From assembly GCA_048013815.1 (NCBI GenBank), contig CM106586.1:6696001-6760000 (forward strand): DNA of 64,000 nt. The letters run 5' to 3'. The DNA comes from Setoptus koraiensis. Taxonomy: Eukaryota; Arthropoda. Shown here piece after piece: positions 13,127-25,900 of the stretch (position 1 is the stretch's first letter; each line of letters starts with the position of its first letter). The notes beneath the pieces were generated by a model. The model saw nothing but the letters and a program-made list of their open reading frames with translations. It was not told where the DNA came from and did not search any database. A program made the position numbers and the translations under genes.

Positions 13127-13226
13127 CTCAAGGGGCCTGTCCCTGTCGAGCGGTGGGCTCACCTGTGCCCAAGTGTCGGTGACAATGTTGCCCAATCCGT
13201 GGCCATAACGCCAATCCGTACATATC

Positions 13227-13293
13227 CGCAGTGTATAATGCGCAGTGTATAAGGCGCAGTGTATAAGGCGCAGTGTATATGGCGCAGTGTATT
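13227..13293. repeat. Five 14-nt tandem copies (CGCAGTGTATAAGG)
   Basis: Four full 14-nt units and an 11-nt partial unit run head to tail with one or two substitutions each. They lie only 100 bp from another, unrelated 14-nt array. Confidence 0.85.
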
Positions 13294-14537
13294 CGAGCGG
13301 CAACAATAATTGTATATTGCGTAATCGTATGCAAATTGTGAATTGTCGACTGTGTTTTGTTTTGCGTTCAACACACACACACACACACACTCACACCAGT
13401 CAGTTTGGCCAATTTGGCCAGTGAGTCGCCCAATTTCAATTCATTGGCGCCAAAAGAAGACGCCGTGCAGTAAGTGTGAGAATTTCGCAAATATCGCAAG
13501 CATCGTTTCGAGACTCGAGCGGTCATCTTGTCAGACCAATCTCAGACGATCTCAGGCGACTTTGATTGGGCATCCGAGCGCATCAAGCGAGTGATCGAGC
13601 AAATTGTTTCCCTCGTTGCAACAACAACATAATGTGTTTCAACTCGAATAACAAACTTGCAATTACACCAGACAGATATAGTTATGTAATAGTTGCGCAA
13701 TAGCAGCACATACATGTATATTTATATATGATGTTCGTTTGATTTTGCACATCCGTCTAATGCGATTCGATGCGCCATTTTGAGATTGTTTGTGTTGGCA
13801 ATTTGAGTGTGTCCGCTCATTTCAGCTGATCTGATTAGGACGGGCCGAATTGCGCAATCGAAGCATGTAAATTGTTTTATTGATGGCCGCTATTCATGCC
13901 CAAATTAAACCTTTGCACCCGATTAGCCTTGCACTGTCAGAGAGTTCACATGTGAATATGGGCATAATTCATGTGACTGCATAATGCATGCACAATGTAA
14001 TGCAAAAATATATCATGTCTCGCCGGCCGTCATTACGCGTACAAAATAGCAATGAAATGAAGATAAAAAGTAGCCGAGAAAATAAATAATGACCAGCCAA
14101 ATAAATAGGCTATCGGAATGTGAATCGGAATGGGGCCAGGCCAGCACAATATCGGTTAGTATTAGTGTGTCAGCAGTACACAGCCGACGAATGGGCACGC
14201 TGGGCATCTAATGAGCGTCTCGATATTGTCTTAGCTAGATATTGTCTTGGCTGGGTATCGGCAAGATCAAATCGCAGGTAAGACAATGTCAGGAGTGCCA
14301 GTTTTGTGAGCGAGAGTCGTTGCCATGACATGGCCGTACATGTATCGCCTGTATTTGTGGGCCTGAAATTATCTGGAGCAGCGGCCATTGTGAGCGGCTT
14401 TCTCAATAAATATCGAGAAAGCATCATGTAGGCGATCAATGATTTGGCCTTGAAAAATCTCGCCCGCGCGGCCATTGTTGACCGGTGGTGCCACTACGCT
14501 GGACTGTGCACTCTACACTAGAGATGCGGCCAGACGG

Positions 14538-14608
14538 AGAGATCGATGCAACGAGATCGATTGCAACGGGATCGATGCAACGAGATCGACGCAACGAGAT
14601 CGATTGCG
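14538..14608. repeat. About 17-nt tandem repeat (GAGATCGATTGCAACG-like)
   Basis: Four to five degenerate units of 16-18 nt contain GATCGAT followed by GCAACG. They fall in non-coding DNA upstream of the giant ORF. Confidence 0.65.
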
Positions 14609-14703
14609 CAGTAACAAGCGAGAGAGCAAAATGTGAACACAATAAACACCGATTGGAAAGTCGTCTCATAATTACGATGCGGCCATAATTGCCCACTGGT
14701 TGG

Positions 14704-14733
14704 CACACTGACCAGTGAGCGCTGGTCAGTGTG
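14704..14733. repeat. Perfect 12-bp inverted repeat, 6-nt loop
   Basis: CACACTGACCAG at 14704-14715 pairs exactly with CTGGTCAGTGTG at 14722-14733 across TGAGCG. Confidence 0.8.
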
Positions 14734-14814
14734 GAGCCAAGTGAGCGCTTGTTGTGCCAGCATTGTGTGCAGCAAATAAACAAACAAAAACAACATGTTA
14801 CATAATGCTAGATA

Positions 14815-15156
14815 ATGGTCATTATCTTAACAACTTTTTTTCTCTTTCTCATATCTCTTTTTTCTCCGATTTCCGACGCCCGCAACACAAACAATGGTTC
14901 CGTCAATGGTTGCGTCAATAGAAAGCGGCAGCGGCAAAATGAGCATCGTCGTGCCAACAACCACAGCAACTACTCTGGCCACTCGAGCTCATCCCAAGCG
15001 CACTCACCTGATGATTGTCAGACACAAAAACAATCGATAGACACGATTCATTATTTATTGCTACTTATTATTTATTTATTATTTATTATTACCTATTTAT
15101 TATTTTTTCATCTAGCAAGATCTCCCCCTCATTTCACTCTGTCTAGCTCTGTCTGA
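14815..15156 (+). CDS. Possible secreted 113-residue ORF with a signal peptide (tentative)
   Basis: An ATG at 14815 opens a 113-codon frame. Its first 23 residues (MVIILTTFFLFLISLFSPIS then DAR) have the form of a signal peptide: a short N-region, a hydrophobic core and a small-residue cleavage region. A basic, Asn/Ser-rich stretch follows, then a Leu/Ile/Tyr-rich segment that is simply the translation of TTATTT repeats. A splice acceptor (T-rich tract then CATCTAG at 15115) interrupts the end of the frame, so the last part is probably intron. It may be a first exon of the downstream giant gene, a separate small gene, or chance. There is no homology that I recognise. Confidence 0.22.
   Translation: MVIILTTFFLFLISLFSPISDARNTNNGSVNGCVNRKRQRQNEHRRANNHSNYSGHSSSSQAHSPDDCQTQKQSIDTIHYLLLLIIYLLFIITYLLFFHLARSPPHFTLSSSV
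15040..15115 (+). other. Splice acceptor with TTATTT-rich tract ahead of the giant ORF
   Basis: A run of TTATTT repeats ends in TTTTTTCATCTAG at 15115, a good 3' splice site on the plus strand. It implies an untranslated or first exon upstream and places the ATG at 15245 about 130 nt into an exon. A GTGAGT at 15193 could alternatively act as a donor and remove part of the leader. Confidence 0.5.
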
Positions 15157-15244
15157 CGGCCAGTAAGCAACATCAACACAGAAATCATCATCTGTGTGAG
15201 TCTCATGCCGTTGCCATTAATTAAGAACAACAACAACAACAACA

Positions 15245-18200
15245 ATGGACAAAGATTGTTTCAACTTTTGTAACGGACACTCCACCAATCAGCTGCTTGT
15301 GACAGCGCCAGCGCAAGCAGCTGATTGTCACGACTGTCATGCTGATGCAGGCTGCTCATTGAATACAGCACAACAACTACTTATTAAAACACTGACAAGG
15401 TTACGTCACGATGAGCCAGCAACTGGCTCGTTCGTCTGCCCTCCAGGTGACTTGCCGCTTGCTTGCAATACAAACAACCGGACACTGTTGCGATGCAACT
15501 CGGCAAAAACTCGTGACCACAGCAGCGAGCAGCGATCATCACACAACAAGCCGGACAACGCGTCGCGCCAGCAACAACAGCAGCAACAACCACAGCAGCA
15601 ACAACCACAGCAGCAACAACAACGAGGCCTGTGCAGTAACGGTAAATTATACGAGCAGCAGCAGCAGCGCAGCGTTTGCAGCACAGTGGGCGAGCCGTCA
15701 GCTGGCGAGCTGTCAGTGGATCGCGGTCAGCTGATGGTCAATCAATTATGTCAAGTTGGGCCAACTGGGTGCTGCCAAGTTGTCACAATTGTCACCGGCA
15801 GCGACACTGGCGCTGCCGACCGAGCGCCCGTGCTCAGTTTGTGCTGGGCCGGTGATTTACCGCAAGGTGGCGTGGTTAATTTTGAGCGTCTTATTTACCG
15901 TTGTGTTTGTTATTATTACAGATATTATTATTGTCATTATTTTGTTTATTATTGTTACAACTACTATCACCTATATTGTTGCTATGTTACCAAGCATGGT
16001 TGTTACTACTTGAACAGTTGCCACCGAAGCTGTGACCGCCGGCCCCACTGCGGCCCCACTGCTCGCAAGCGCCCCTCTGGTGGCCGAAGCGAACAATGGT
16101 CAGTCGGCTCTTTCATTGGCCAGTGTATGGCCAGTGTGGCCATGTCAGCTGATTGGCCAGGTTGCGTGATCCAGTTTGCGTTGGAGCATTGCCAGTACTG
16201 GCCAGACTGCACTTGTTTCAGTGCTCCAAATGACGTCTATGATGAGCACCATGACGGAGGCGCGCACCATGACGAAGATGCGCAAGATGCGCAACAAAAC
16301 GAAGGCAAAACAATGATTGTTGTTGTTGTTGCTAAACGTGCACAAGTGCATAATTGTCACCCTTCAGCACAGCGGCAACAGCAACAACAACAACGACAAC
16401 AACAACAACACCGACAACAACAACACCGACAGGTGAACAAGAGCTGCCAATTGGAACAACAGCAGCAACAACAACAACAACAGCACGGTTTGCATTTGTT
16501 GCTGCCGGCGAGCATGACGGGCATGCTGAGCAGCGGCATGACATGCGCCAATCAAATCGCCAACGCAACCGTTATTCTAGCTTGTTACGTCGGCCAGGTG
16601 AGCGCCATTGCAGGTTGCACTTGTCATAGTGACCAGTGGGTTAGTTGCGCCAACTATGACGCAACAGCAACTACTGATGCGGCGACCCGTTATGTCCGTT
16701 GCCATGTTAACGTGCGTTTAGGCGCACCGTACGCACCGTGCGTATGTGTGTCGCGTATGGGGGATCAGCGGCTGCAGCACATGATAATCGGGTACGATGA
16801 TGATCACGATTATGCACAACAATTACTGTATTACATAACAGCGGCAACAGCGGCAACAACAACAACAACAGCAACAACGACAGCGGCAACAGCAACAACA
16901 ACAGCAACAACGACAGCGGCAACAACAACGACAACAGCAAGCCATTGTAGGCTAAATCAACAGGTCAATAATTGCAATGTCATGGACACTGGCTCGATTG
17001 ATGGCGGGCTTTGTTGTTGGCTGGCCTATAGTTGGCGCAATAACGCAATAACGGCACCGCAGCGCTCGCTAGCCTACATGAGCTGTCACAATTGCGCAAT
17101 TTCACCTTATTATTATTATTATCATTATTGTTGTTATTGTTACGCAACGAGGCGCGCCGACGGGCCGCCAGAGCAGCGCTTGTCTCGTCATCGGATCAGC
17201 GCAGTGGCAGCCGATTTGAGTGGCGAGGCGGCGCAGTATTGCGCAACAGCGGCGCCGACCGGTGCAATTGTTATTATTCATTATTATTATTATTATTCAA
17301 TTGGTCGCGTTATTGAATATCGTGCCGGCGACAATGATTTTCTGGTGCAATCGCAGCAACGACAACAACAACAACAACAACAGCAACAACCGACTCACAC
17401 ACAAACTCAAACGGACCGGTCTAAATCCAAATGGTCGGCACATGAGCCGTCGGCGTCGCGCCGGCGGATGAGCCAACAAGAGCCAACGAGCGGCTTGTTG
17501 TCATGTCATAATAATACAACAAGTATCAAAACAACAACAACAACAACAACAGCAACAACAAGCTGCAATTACGACAGCCAGTCGGTGGTGTCGATGTTGC
17601 TGTTGTTGCTGGTGCTTATTATTAAAAAGCACACCAAGAGGAACAAGAGCAACATCGCAAATGGTGATGCAACACGTCAAGACAATAGACCGATGTTGAT
17701 CATTGCGCAACATACTTCGGCGCGGCCTTGTGAGAGCGCGGGAAAACAGTTATACGCAACAACAACAACAACAACAACGCCAACAACCGGCGCCAACAGC
17801 AATAATGATGATGACGATGGCGCGAGTGGGAGTGGCAGCGGAGCTAGTTGCTTGCGGCGGCCGCGGCGGCAGCAGCAACAACATGCAGTTGTAAAAGAGA
17901 ATTTCCGCTCGCGTATCGGACGGGATGCGGCCGAGCGGCCGGGCCGACAGCAACATCAAGCCAACGAGAGCAGTGCCGTCAGACAGGTGAATTGTCCGTC
18001 AAACGCTAACCATGATCATCATCATACTGGCCGCTCGTTGGCGTGCCACAAGCACGGACAACAACGGCAACACCAACAGCTGATGGCCTGTTACTGCTCA
18101 CCTGTCCGCTCACAACTGTCACAAGTGACAGGACAACAAACACACAACAGCGACAGCGACAACAACAACAACAACATCAACAGCAACAACAACAACAACA

Positions 18201-21200
18201 ACATCAACACAAAACGATCAGCTACCCTTTTGATGCCCTCGAGTGCCCTTGATGGGCAGCTCGTAATTGACGACGATGCCCGCACGACGCAAACGATGCC
18301 AGCGCATAAATGTGGGCCACCGCTGACAACAACAGTTGCGGTTCGTCTGGCCGTGGAGCAGCAACGAGCGGTCAAGCGACGAGCGGCCGAGCGACGAGCG
18401 GTCAACGCGAGCAAGGGCAAGTCTCAAAAGTCATCGTATGTGTCCGTGCAGCTGTTGCTGTTTTGCGCGTGGCAACTAATTTGCATAATTGTCGCCAGCA
18501 CGAGCTGGACAGGTGGCAGCTCGTTCGGGGTGGCCGCCGACGCGGCTCACAGCGAAACCAAACAACGACAACAGCAACAACAACGACGACAACAACAGCA
18601 CGAGCAGCAGTATAGACGAATGTTGTACAACTTGCACACGGACGACGCAGGGCGCCAACAGCAACAGGTGAATGGGGGCGACGACGAGCCCATAATTATG
18701 CACTCGGGTCACACCGGTCAGCTGGGCCTGCTGAACGAGACGAGGCTCCGCCGGAGGCCCGCGATCAAGGTCGAGCTGCCGTACGTTGTGGCATTGAGCA
18801 ACTCAATTGGCACCAACAACAACACCTCCCACAACAGCCGCTCGCCCGCACAGGTGAAGCAAGCGACCGGTCAGGCTGGCGTTGGCACGGGCGAGCAGGA
18901 GACCGCCGGTGACAGCTTGCCGGGTGAGCAGCATCAGCAATTGCGCGCTATGGGCAACGAGCCCGCGCATGTGCCGGGCTCCTCGGGCGCGAACGCGGCT
19001 GTGGCGCCCGTGGGTGTGGGGCCACCGTCGCAAGAGTTTGACACGCAATCGGACCAATCGGGCGGCTTCGCAGCCGATGGCCAGGGCTCCACAATAATAG
19101 CAGCAACCGCCACAATACAATCACACGAACAGCAACAAACGCGGCCGCAACAGTCCGCGGCCACCTTTTATCATTTGCACCAGACGGACAGGCACGCCCC
19201 AAAAGAGCAAACCGCGGCCCGGCTACCGGCTACCCAGTCGCCGCGACCGGCGACCCAGTCGGCGCTGGCCAGTGGCCCGCCGGCGGGCACCAAGAAGCAA
19301 GCTTCGCAGACTACAACCGTGCCCGCGAGCATGACGGCAGCGGACGCCGGCGCGGCCATAAAATCGCCGCCCGCGGAAACAAGCAGTGACACGCCCGCGG
19401 CTTGGATGACACTGCCCTATCGGGACAATCATCACGGGTCGGTGAGACCGCGCACGACTCCCGCCGCGCACGGGCCCGTCATTGCGGTGAACGATGCGCA
19501 AATGATGCAATCGTCGCCCCAGTCATCGAGCGACACCGACGGCGATGTCATAATTGTCAATGCGTCGCCGCACAACAAGACCATTCCCGAGCAGCATAAT
19601 GAGGATAATCCAGTCAATCATCAGTTTTACAGCGGGCGACAGCAAGCGATGGGCTTCAACAACACCGTTAGTTTGTTCAATCGCCGCCAGACGGCAACAA
19701 ATTCAGCGGCAAACAACCTGTTACATAACGGCAACAACAATCAACAATTGCAACTGCAACAACAGCTGGCCGCTCAACTTTTGGGCCGGCGCAACTCGAA
19801 ATTCACCCGCCAATCAACAACTTCCACCACGCCCATGACACCGGCGGCCGCGGCTGACGGAGCCCCTACGGGCGGGCCGGTGCAAGTGGCGCCCGCCAGT
19901 GCATCGACAACGCCGACGGTGGCGCCCAGCGCGGCCGCCGGCCCGACTACACCGGGCGGGCCCGCGGATCTGGCCACGGTCGTGTTGCACAATCGACACT
20001 ATGGCGTCAGTTTGCGTCCGCTCAGTGTGGCGCTGAGCGCCACGCCCGCCCCGCTATCCGGCGCCAGTGCGCAACAACAACGGACAACCGTACCGCCGGC
20101 CACAACTACAACCACCGGGCCGCCACTCAAGCAGCAACAACAGATCAACAACAACCTGTTGCCGCCGGGTAGCAACGGCAAGTATGAGACCGACGCGCAC
20201 GTGGTGCGAGCCGCAACCAACGCGGCCGGCGCCGGCAGCCCCACGGCCGCTCCCGCTGCGCTGGGTAGCACTAGCACTACCCAGAGCAGCGGCGAGGCGA
20301 TCACCGGAAACGGCCACGTGGGGGTGGTGCCCGTTCACGAGGCCGAATGGTTGTTGCGCAAAATGGAACTGCAACAGAGACAACCGCAGCCATTGTTGCA
20401 GCAACTGCAACAGCTCAATCCGTTGGGTCTATTGTCCGCGCTCAACAGGTGGTCACTGTCGGGCGGCAATGTTGCGCAAGCCGCGGCAGACGCACCGGCA
20501 ACAGCGCCAACAACAACCACGACAACAACAACCACGACGACGACGACGACGACAAGTGCACCTCCGACAAGCCGATCAGCTGCCACAACAACGACAGCAG
20601 CAGCAACAACAACAACAACAACAACCGCTCCGTCGATTCTGAACAAACAAGCGAGTCTCAACAAGACCGCTGTAAACAATGGGCCCAACGAAGTTGCCGG
20701 CCCGCTCCGGCAGCAACCGACGACAGCGACCAGCAACAACAACAATAGAAAACATCAGAGTCAAACGAAGCATCATCATCCAAGCGTCGTAATAGGCAAC
20801 AAGCACGACGACGACGACCCGGCCGACGTACCCATTGTGCTGGGCAATCACCATCACGGTCGGCTCAACAAAATACCCGGCATCACCGCTCAGCAGGTCG
20901 CAGCCAGCGCCAGCAGCAACAACCAAACCAACAAAAATACCCACGCCAATATGATTAGGCGCGAAATACCCGTCACCACCACCGTGGCCGCTAGTAGCAC
21001 GACAATGAGACCGCCGGGCGCGCCCGTCGAGCCCGTGTTCAAGAGAGCGGCTCAACAGCAACATGACGGCGACCCGCTAGTCACAACTAACCAGCATAGC
21101 AGGCATTCGTCGAGCGTCTTCCCGCAGCAGCCCGGCGCCGTCAGCGGGCCCGCGTCGGACCGCACCACTCGGGTCGCGAGCCAGAGGTGGTCCAATGCGG

Positions 21201-22918
21201 CCGCCAATGTGGTCATGCAAAAGGTATTGCCCACCTTGTTGCACAAGACCCTGAGCAGCGTGCTCAAGCGATTCGGCCAATACTACAGCGGAACAACGGG
21301 CTCGCCGGCCACCACCGGCAACAACAACCAATCGCCGGCCGGCTATTCGCCGGCCGAGTCCGGCCTGGGCGCCGCGGGCCTCGTACAGGGACTGCAGGCG
21401 GCCAAATTGAACCGGCCCAACGCGTTACAAGCGACCGAGCCGGCCCGACACAACAGTGCCGGCGTGTCGCTAATAGACCGTTTTGTTGTCGTTGCCGGCC
21501 ACGCTAATTCGGCCGGCACACTAGAGGACGCCACTGGCGACAGTGCCGCTCGAGGGGGCCCGCATGCCAACAAGAAGATCATCGACTCGCTCATTGATTT
21601 GCCCACCAGCGAACGGCGCGCCTCTAGCCAGGTGCTGCTGAAACGATTCGGGGGCGTGATGCAAGGCGGGCCGGATTCGGACTTGCTCGATCTCGATTTG
21701 GATAGTGACAACGTTGCCGATAATGACAACGGCCCGGCGGCCAGTTCAGAGGCGGACTCGTCGCGGTTGGTAGCGGAAGCGCGCACAAGCGCGGGCAACA
21801 ATTACGCTCAGCAACAGGTACGCCAGTTGCGGTCGACCTCGGCGGCCCCGTCCGACGACGGGCGACTCGGGCTCCGCTCCAACGCGGCCGACAGCAACGA
21901 CATCGACGCAGACCAGCCGGCGCCACTGGACAGCAACAGCAGCGCGGATAATTTGGGCGTGAACGGGGATAATTCAGAGGATGGCGACGAGCGGCAATCG
22001 AGCGGCGGTCACTGGACGATCAGCGGTTCGGACGATGTTGCCAGCGGCGTCAGCGACAGCGCCGACGACGGCGCCGACGCGGATGCCGCCGACGACGACA
22101 ATTACGTGACGTACGATTATGGCGTGCCAACAAACAATTTGCACAAAATGAGCGACTCCGCGTCGCTAGATCCCGCCGAGGGCAAACCGTTGTATTATGC
22201 GGCGCACAGTTTGGCGGGTTTGGCAGCGCCGCAAGACCCGTCTTCGCCAACAGTGCGACCAATCAGGGAGAGAATAAACCCGTTCGGGCTGAACATGTCG
22301 GCAGCCGTGCGGCCGCAGCCAGTTGCACCGCCGACCAGCATCAAGCCAGCGGTTAGCAGCACTTCCGGTCAGCATGCGGCAGAGTTGGGCTTGCCGGTGG
22401 CGGGCGGAAACTCGGTCGGGCACGTCGAGCAAGCTGTAAGACGCCAACCAAACCAACAGCACAATAACCAGGCCAATCACAGTCACAGTGGTGGCGCCCC
22501 TAGTGGCGGAAGGCCGCACAAGAAAAAGCCCAATAAGCGCCGCAAGCCGGGCAACCATGCCAACCAGCAAGCCAACAACAACAACCACAACAGGCAACAA
22601 CCAAATCGACCAACAACAGCGACGGGCGCCGTTGTGCTGGTGCCACCAAAGAGAGCACCTAGCGGCAGCAGCGGCAGCCAGCAGGGCGCCGGTGGCGCCA
22701 GTAGTATGTTGTCGCCCATGTCGAGCTCTATCAATGTGCTTGATTTGGATCCGTCCATGACGCAATTGGCCCACAATAAGCTTATTGTCGCCAAGTACAC
22801 ACACAATCAGTTACGCAACAAGCTGGCCGGAGCCCGAAAACCGCCAAAGTCGGGCGGCCCGAACAGAACTGCGGCCGGAAGTCGTCCGTCGTCAGCACAG
22901 GACAGCAACAGCAGCAGC

Positions 22919-22974
<56 letters not shown>

Positions 22975-25900
22975 CGGCAACAGGTATCAGCGTTTGAATT
23001 CGACCGGAAGTCACCAGGCGGCCCCGTTCGCGTCCACTAACAACGGCATGCAAGTGCTAACCAACAATCACGTTAGCGACATAATCAATAGATGGACCAG
23101 ACCACCTGTAAGCACAACAACAACAACAACAACAACAACAACGTCAGCACCGGCCCGAATCACTGTGACAACAACAACCACGACTGCGCCACCTGTCGCG
23201 TCAGCACACAATCAGCACAAATTGCACAATCCGCTCTATCAATCCAACAGTGCCGCTGCCGGAACCGGAAGTAGCCGCGATCGCGCCCGGCCCAAGCCTC
23301 TGCAACCGTCGGTACAGGTGACTTCGTCCGCTCATAGGCCGACGCCGGCTTTTCTTGCGCTCAACAACAGCACCAACAGCAGCAGCGGCAATCCTCTGTT
23401 GCCGCTCGGGTATCCGCTCAGTACTCGCACAGCTTTGAATTATACTAGCAGCAATGCGGCCGCTCAGCAGCCGGCAGCAGCGACCGCTATTCTGGCCGGT
23501 GCCGGTGACATCACAGAGCCCGTCAACAGACCGCCCACGGGACAGCGGCTTCGTCCACGCCCGCCTCACATTGGCGGCTCGGCGGGTAGCGGCGTTCACT
23601 TGGCGCACAACAACAAACCAAACACACCCGTCAGCAGCACAACCACCAGCACCAGCACTACCACTGTTGCGCCCGTTGTCGTTTCGACAGCCGCGCCGGA
23701 AGCGAGTGCCGGAGCGGAGGTGGGGGCAGCGGCCAACGAGACTGCGGTCGGCCCGAACGATTCAACGGACAGACAACAGCAGCAGCAGAAGAATAAAAAC
23801 AGTTACTCTGTGGTGCTGATAAACAATAGAGAGCGCATCTCGAACAAGCAATCTCTGTTGGCTCATTTGCAAAACTCTATGGTGGTCAGTTCCAATTTGA
23901 AGCCGGCCTCGTTCGGTCAGGTGGATGCGGCGGCGCCGGCGACGGCCAGCAGCAGCAACCAGACCCAAGCGAAGCCGCAATCCGACATGTCGACGGTGAG
24001 CGTGTCGAATCAGTTCTCCAACGGCACCCAATTGTTGTTGTTGGCCGGAAATAAGCAGCAGCAACAGCAACATTTGGACGAGCCAACGATATTGGTGCGC
24101 AACCAGCACGAGCGACGGCCGCTAGGCAAGCCCGCGTCGAGCGGCGCCGGCCCGGCAAGCTCACAGTTGAGTCAAAATCACCTGAATGAGTCGACGATCG
24201 TCATTCGGCACGAGCCAGCGGCGGCCAACAGTCAGCTGTTGAGCGGTCGCAACGGACTCGTTTCCGGTCACGTTTCTCTATTGAGTCCGTTGGCTGTGCC
24301 GGCCACAAACAAACAACAGAATGTGTCTTCGTTGGGGTCCGGGCAGGCGCAGCAAGTGCCCGCTCTGCCAACGGAGCCCGCTGATTGGTCGGCGGCGCCC
24401 GATCATATGGCCATGAAATTGGTCAAAGACAATCATCAGCCGGGCGCCGGCGGCGCCCATTCGAACAACCGGAAACCCGCGGGAATGTGGGGCCCGTTCG
24501 GTGGCCAGAATAAGCAGCCGCAGCAGCAGGCCACCACAACCGCTAGCACGCCCATTTCTACCCGTAGCACTGATTCAAATGCATCTAATGCGGCATTGGC
24601 GGCTGGCGCAGATTATAGCGGCGCCGAGGCGGATGAACAGCAGGAAAATCTGATGATTACGGTGCCCACAATTGCCAACAGATATCTGGACGAATTGGTG
24701 AACGGCAGTCGCATTAGACCGTCGTCGATGGCCACGCAAACCAGCAGCACCAGCACAACGCCCTCTAGCCTGGAGGACGCGAGTAACGAGGGACCGGAAA
24801 TGGCTTCGGAGGACCGAAGCAACGGCGCCGGCGAGGATAATTCAAGCGACAGCAAGCACACAATGTCAATGGCGCAAAATAACAATCACAATGTCAGCCA
24901 AACCGGCGCCCAGCCTGAGCAGTATTTTTCGCGCAATCGCATCAATCCAATACATGCCATACTGAGCAGCGGAAACAGTATCAAGGGCCAGAGTGACACA
25001 ACAGTGACATACGTGCTAGAGAACACAAACAAATTGATCAATTACAAGGTGGGCAATCACTCGAACAAGCACGCGAACACGCGCAACAAGTACAGCGCCT
25101 CGACAGCGCACAGCCTCAACAACAACCTCAACAGCAACAACAACAGCGACAACAACCAAGATCAGCTGTCTGTCAACGCCAGCCGACCGTCGACTGTCGG
25201 CTACGATCACGAAGCCACCAGCACCGGCCGAGTTACCGGCAGCACGGGTAGCGCGGCCGTCAGTTCAGACGACAGCCGCTTGGAATACGATCATAGACAC
25301 CAAGAGATAAATGCAAACAACAACAACAACAACAATGACGTTTACTCGTTTGTGTCCGTGTCGCCCGTTGACGGTTCCACTCTGTCGTGGGAGCAACAAC
25401 AAATTGACAATCAGCCCATGATGACCACCACTAAGCGTGTTGTGCAACCCGTCACCCTGGGCTACGATTATTCCTATGTTGTTGTCAGCAGCAACAGCAA
25501 CAACAACAACACAACAACAACATCTAGCTCGGCCTCAATGCCAACAACTGACGCTGTCATAACTGACAGCAGCAGCATTGGTGGCAGCGATGAGGACGCC
25601 GCAACCACCGACTTGACCACCGTTGACACAACTGTATCCTCGAAACAGCAACCGTCCACTTATGCGTCCATCTCCGAGCTAGGTGGCGCCTCCGTCACCA
25701 CTGCAACCACCGACTACACCGGCGACTCCAACAACAGCGCCGGCAATAGCAACAACAACAACATCGGCAACAACAGCAACGACAACAACAACAGCAACAA
25801 CAGCAACAACCTGGTCACTTATTATCCGGTTGGGGGCAGCACGGCCACTCGAATGCAGCCACAATCAACAACGACGCTGACACCCATTGAGTTGCCCAAT

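Larger units (their letters stand above)
1246..14814. other. Gene-poor, CpG-rich, repeat- and palindrome-rich DNA
   Basis: No coding gene can be supported here. ORFs of up to about 300 codons occur on both strands, but they are translations of trinucleotide runs, GGCCGGCC strings or tandem repeats, and none resembles a known family. The stretch contains GTT/TTG runs (about 1360-1460), CA runs (about 6812-6832 and 8024-8052), several tandem arrays of 14-35-nt units listed separately, many 8-bp palindromes (TTACGTAA, TTGCGCAA), frequent CAGGTG/CACCTG, and short perfect inverted repeats. Unrecognised short exons or non-coding RNAs could be present. Confidence 0.5.

Noticed and set aside
20335..20748. 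Overlapping 100-190-codon ORFs within the Thr-rich part of the giant gene
   Set aside because: ACA/ACG repeats are open in all frames. These are repeat shadows.
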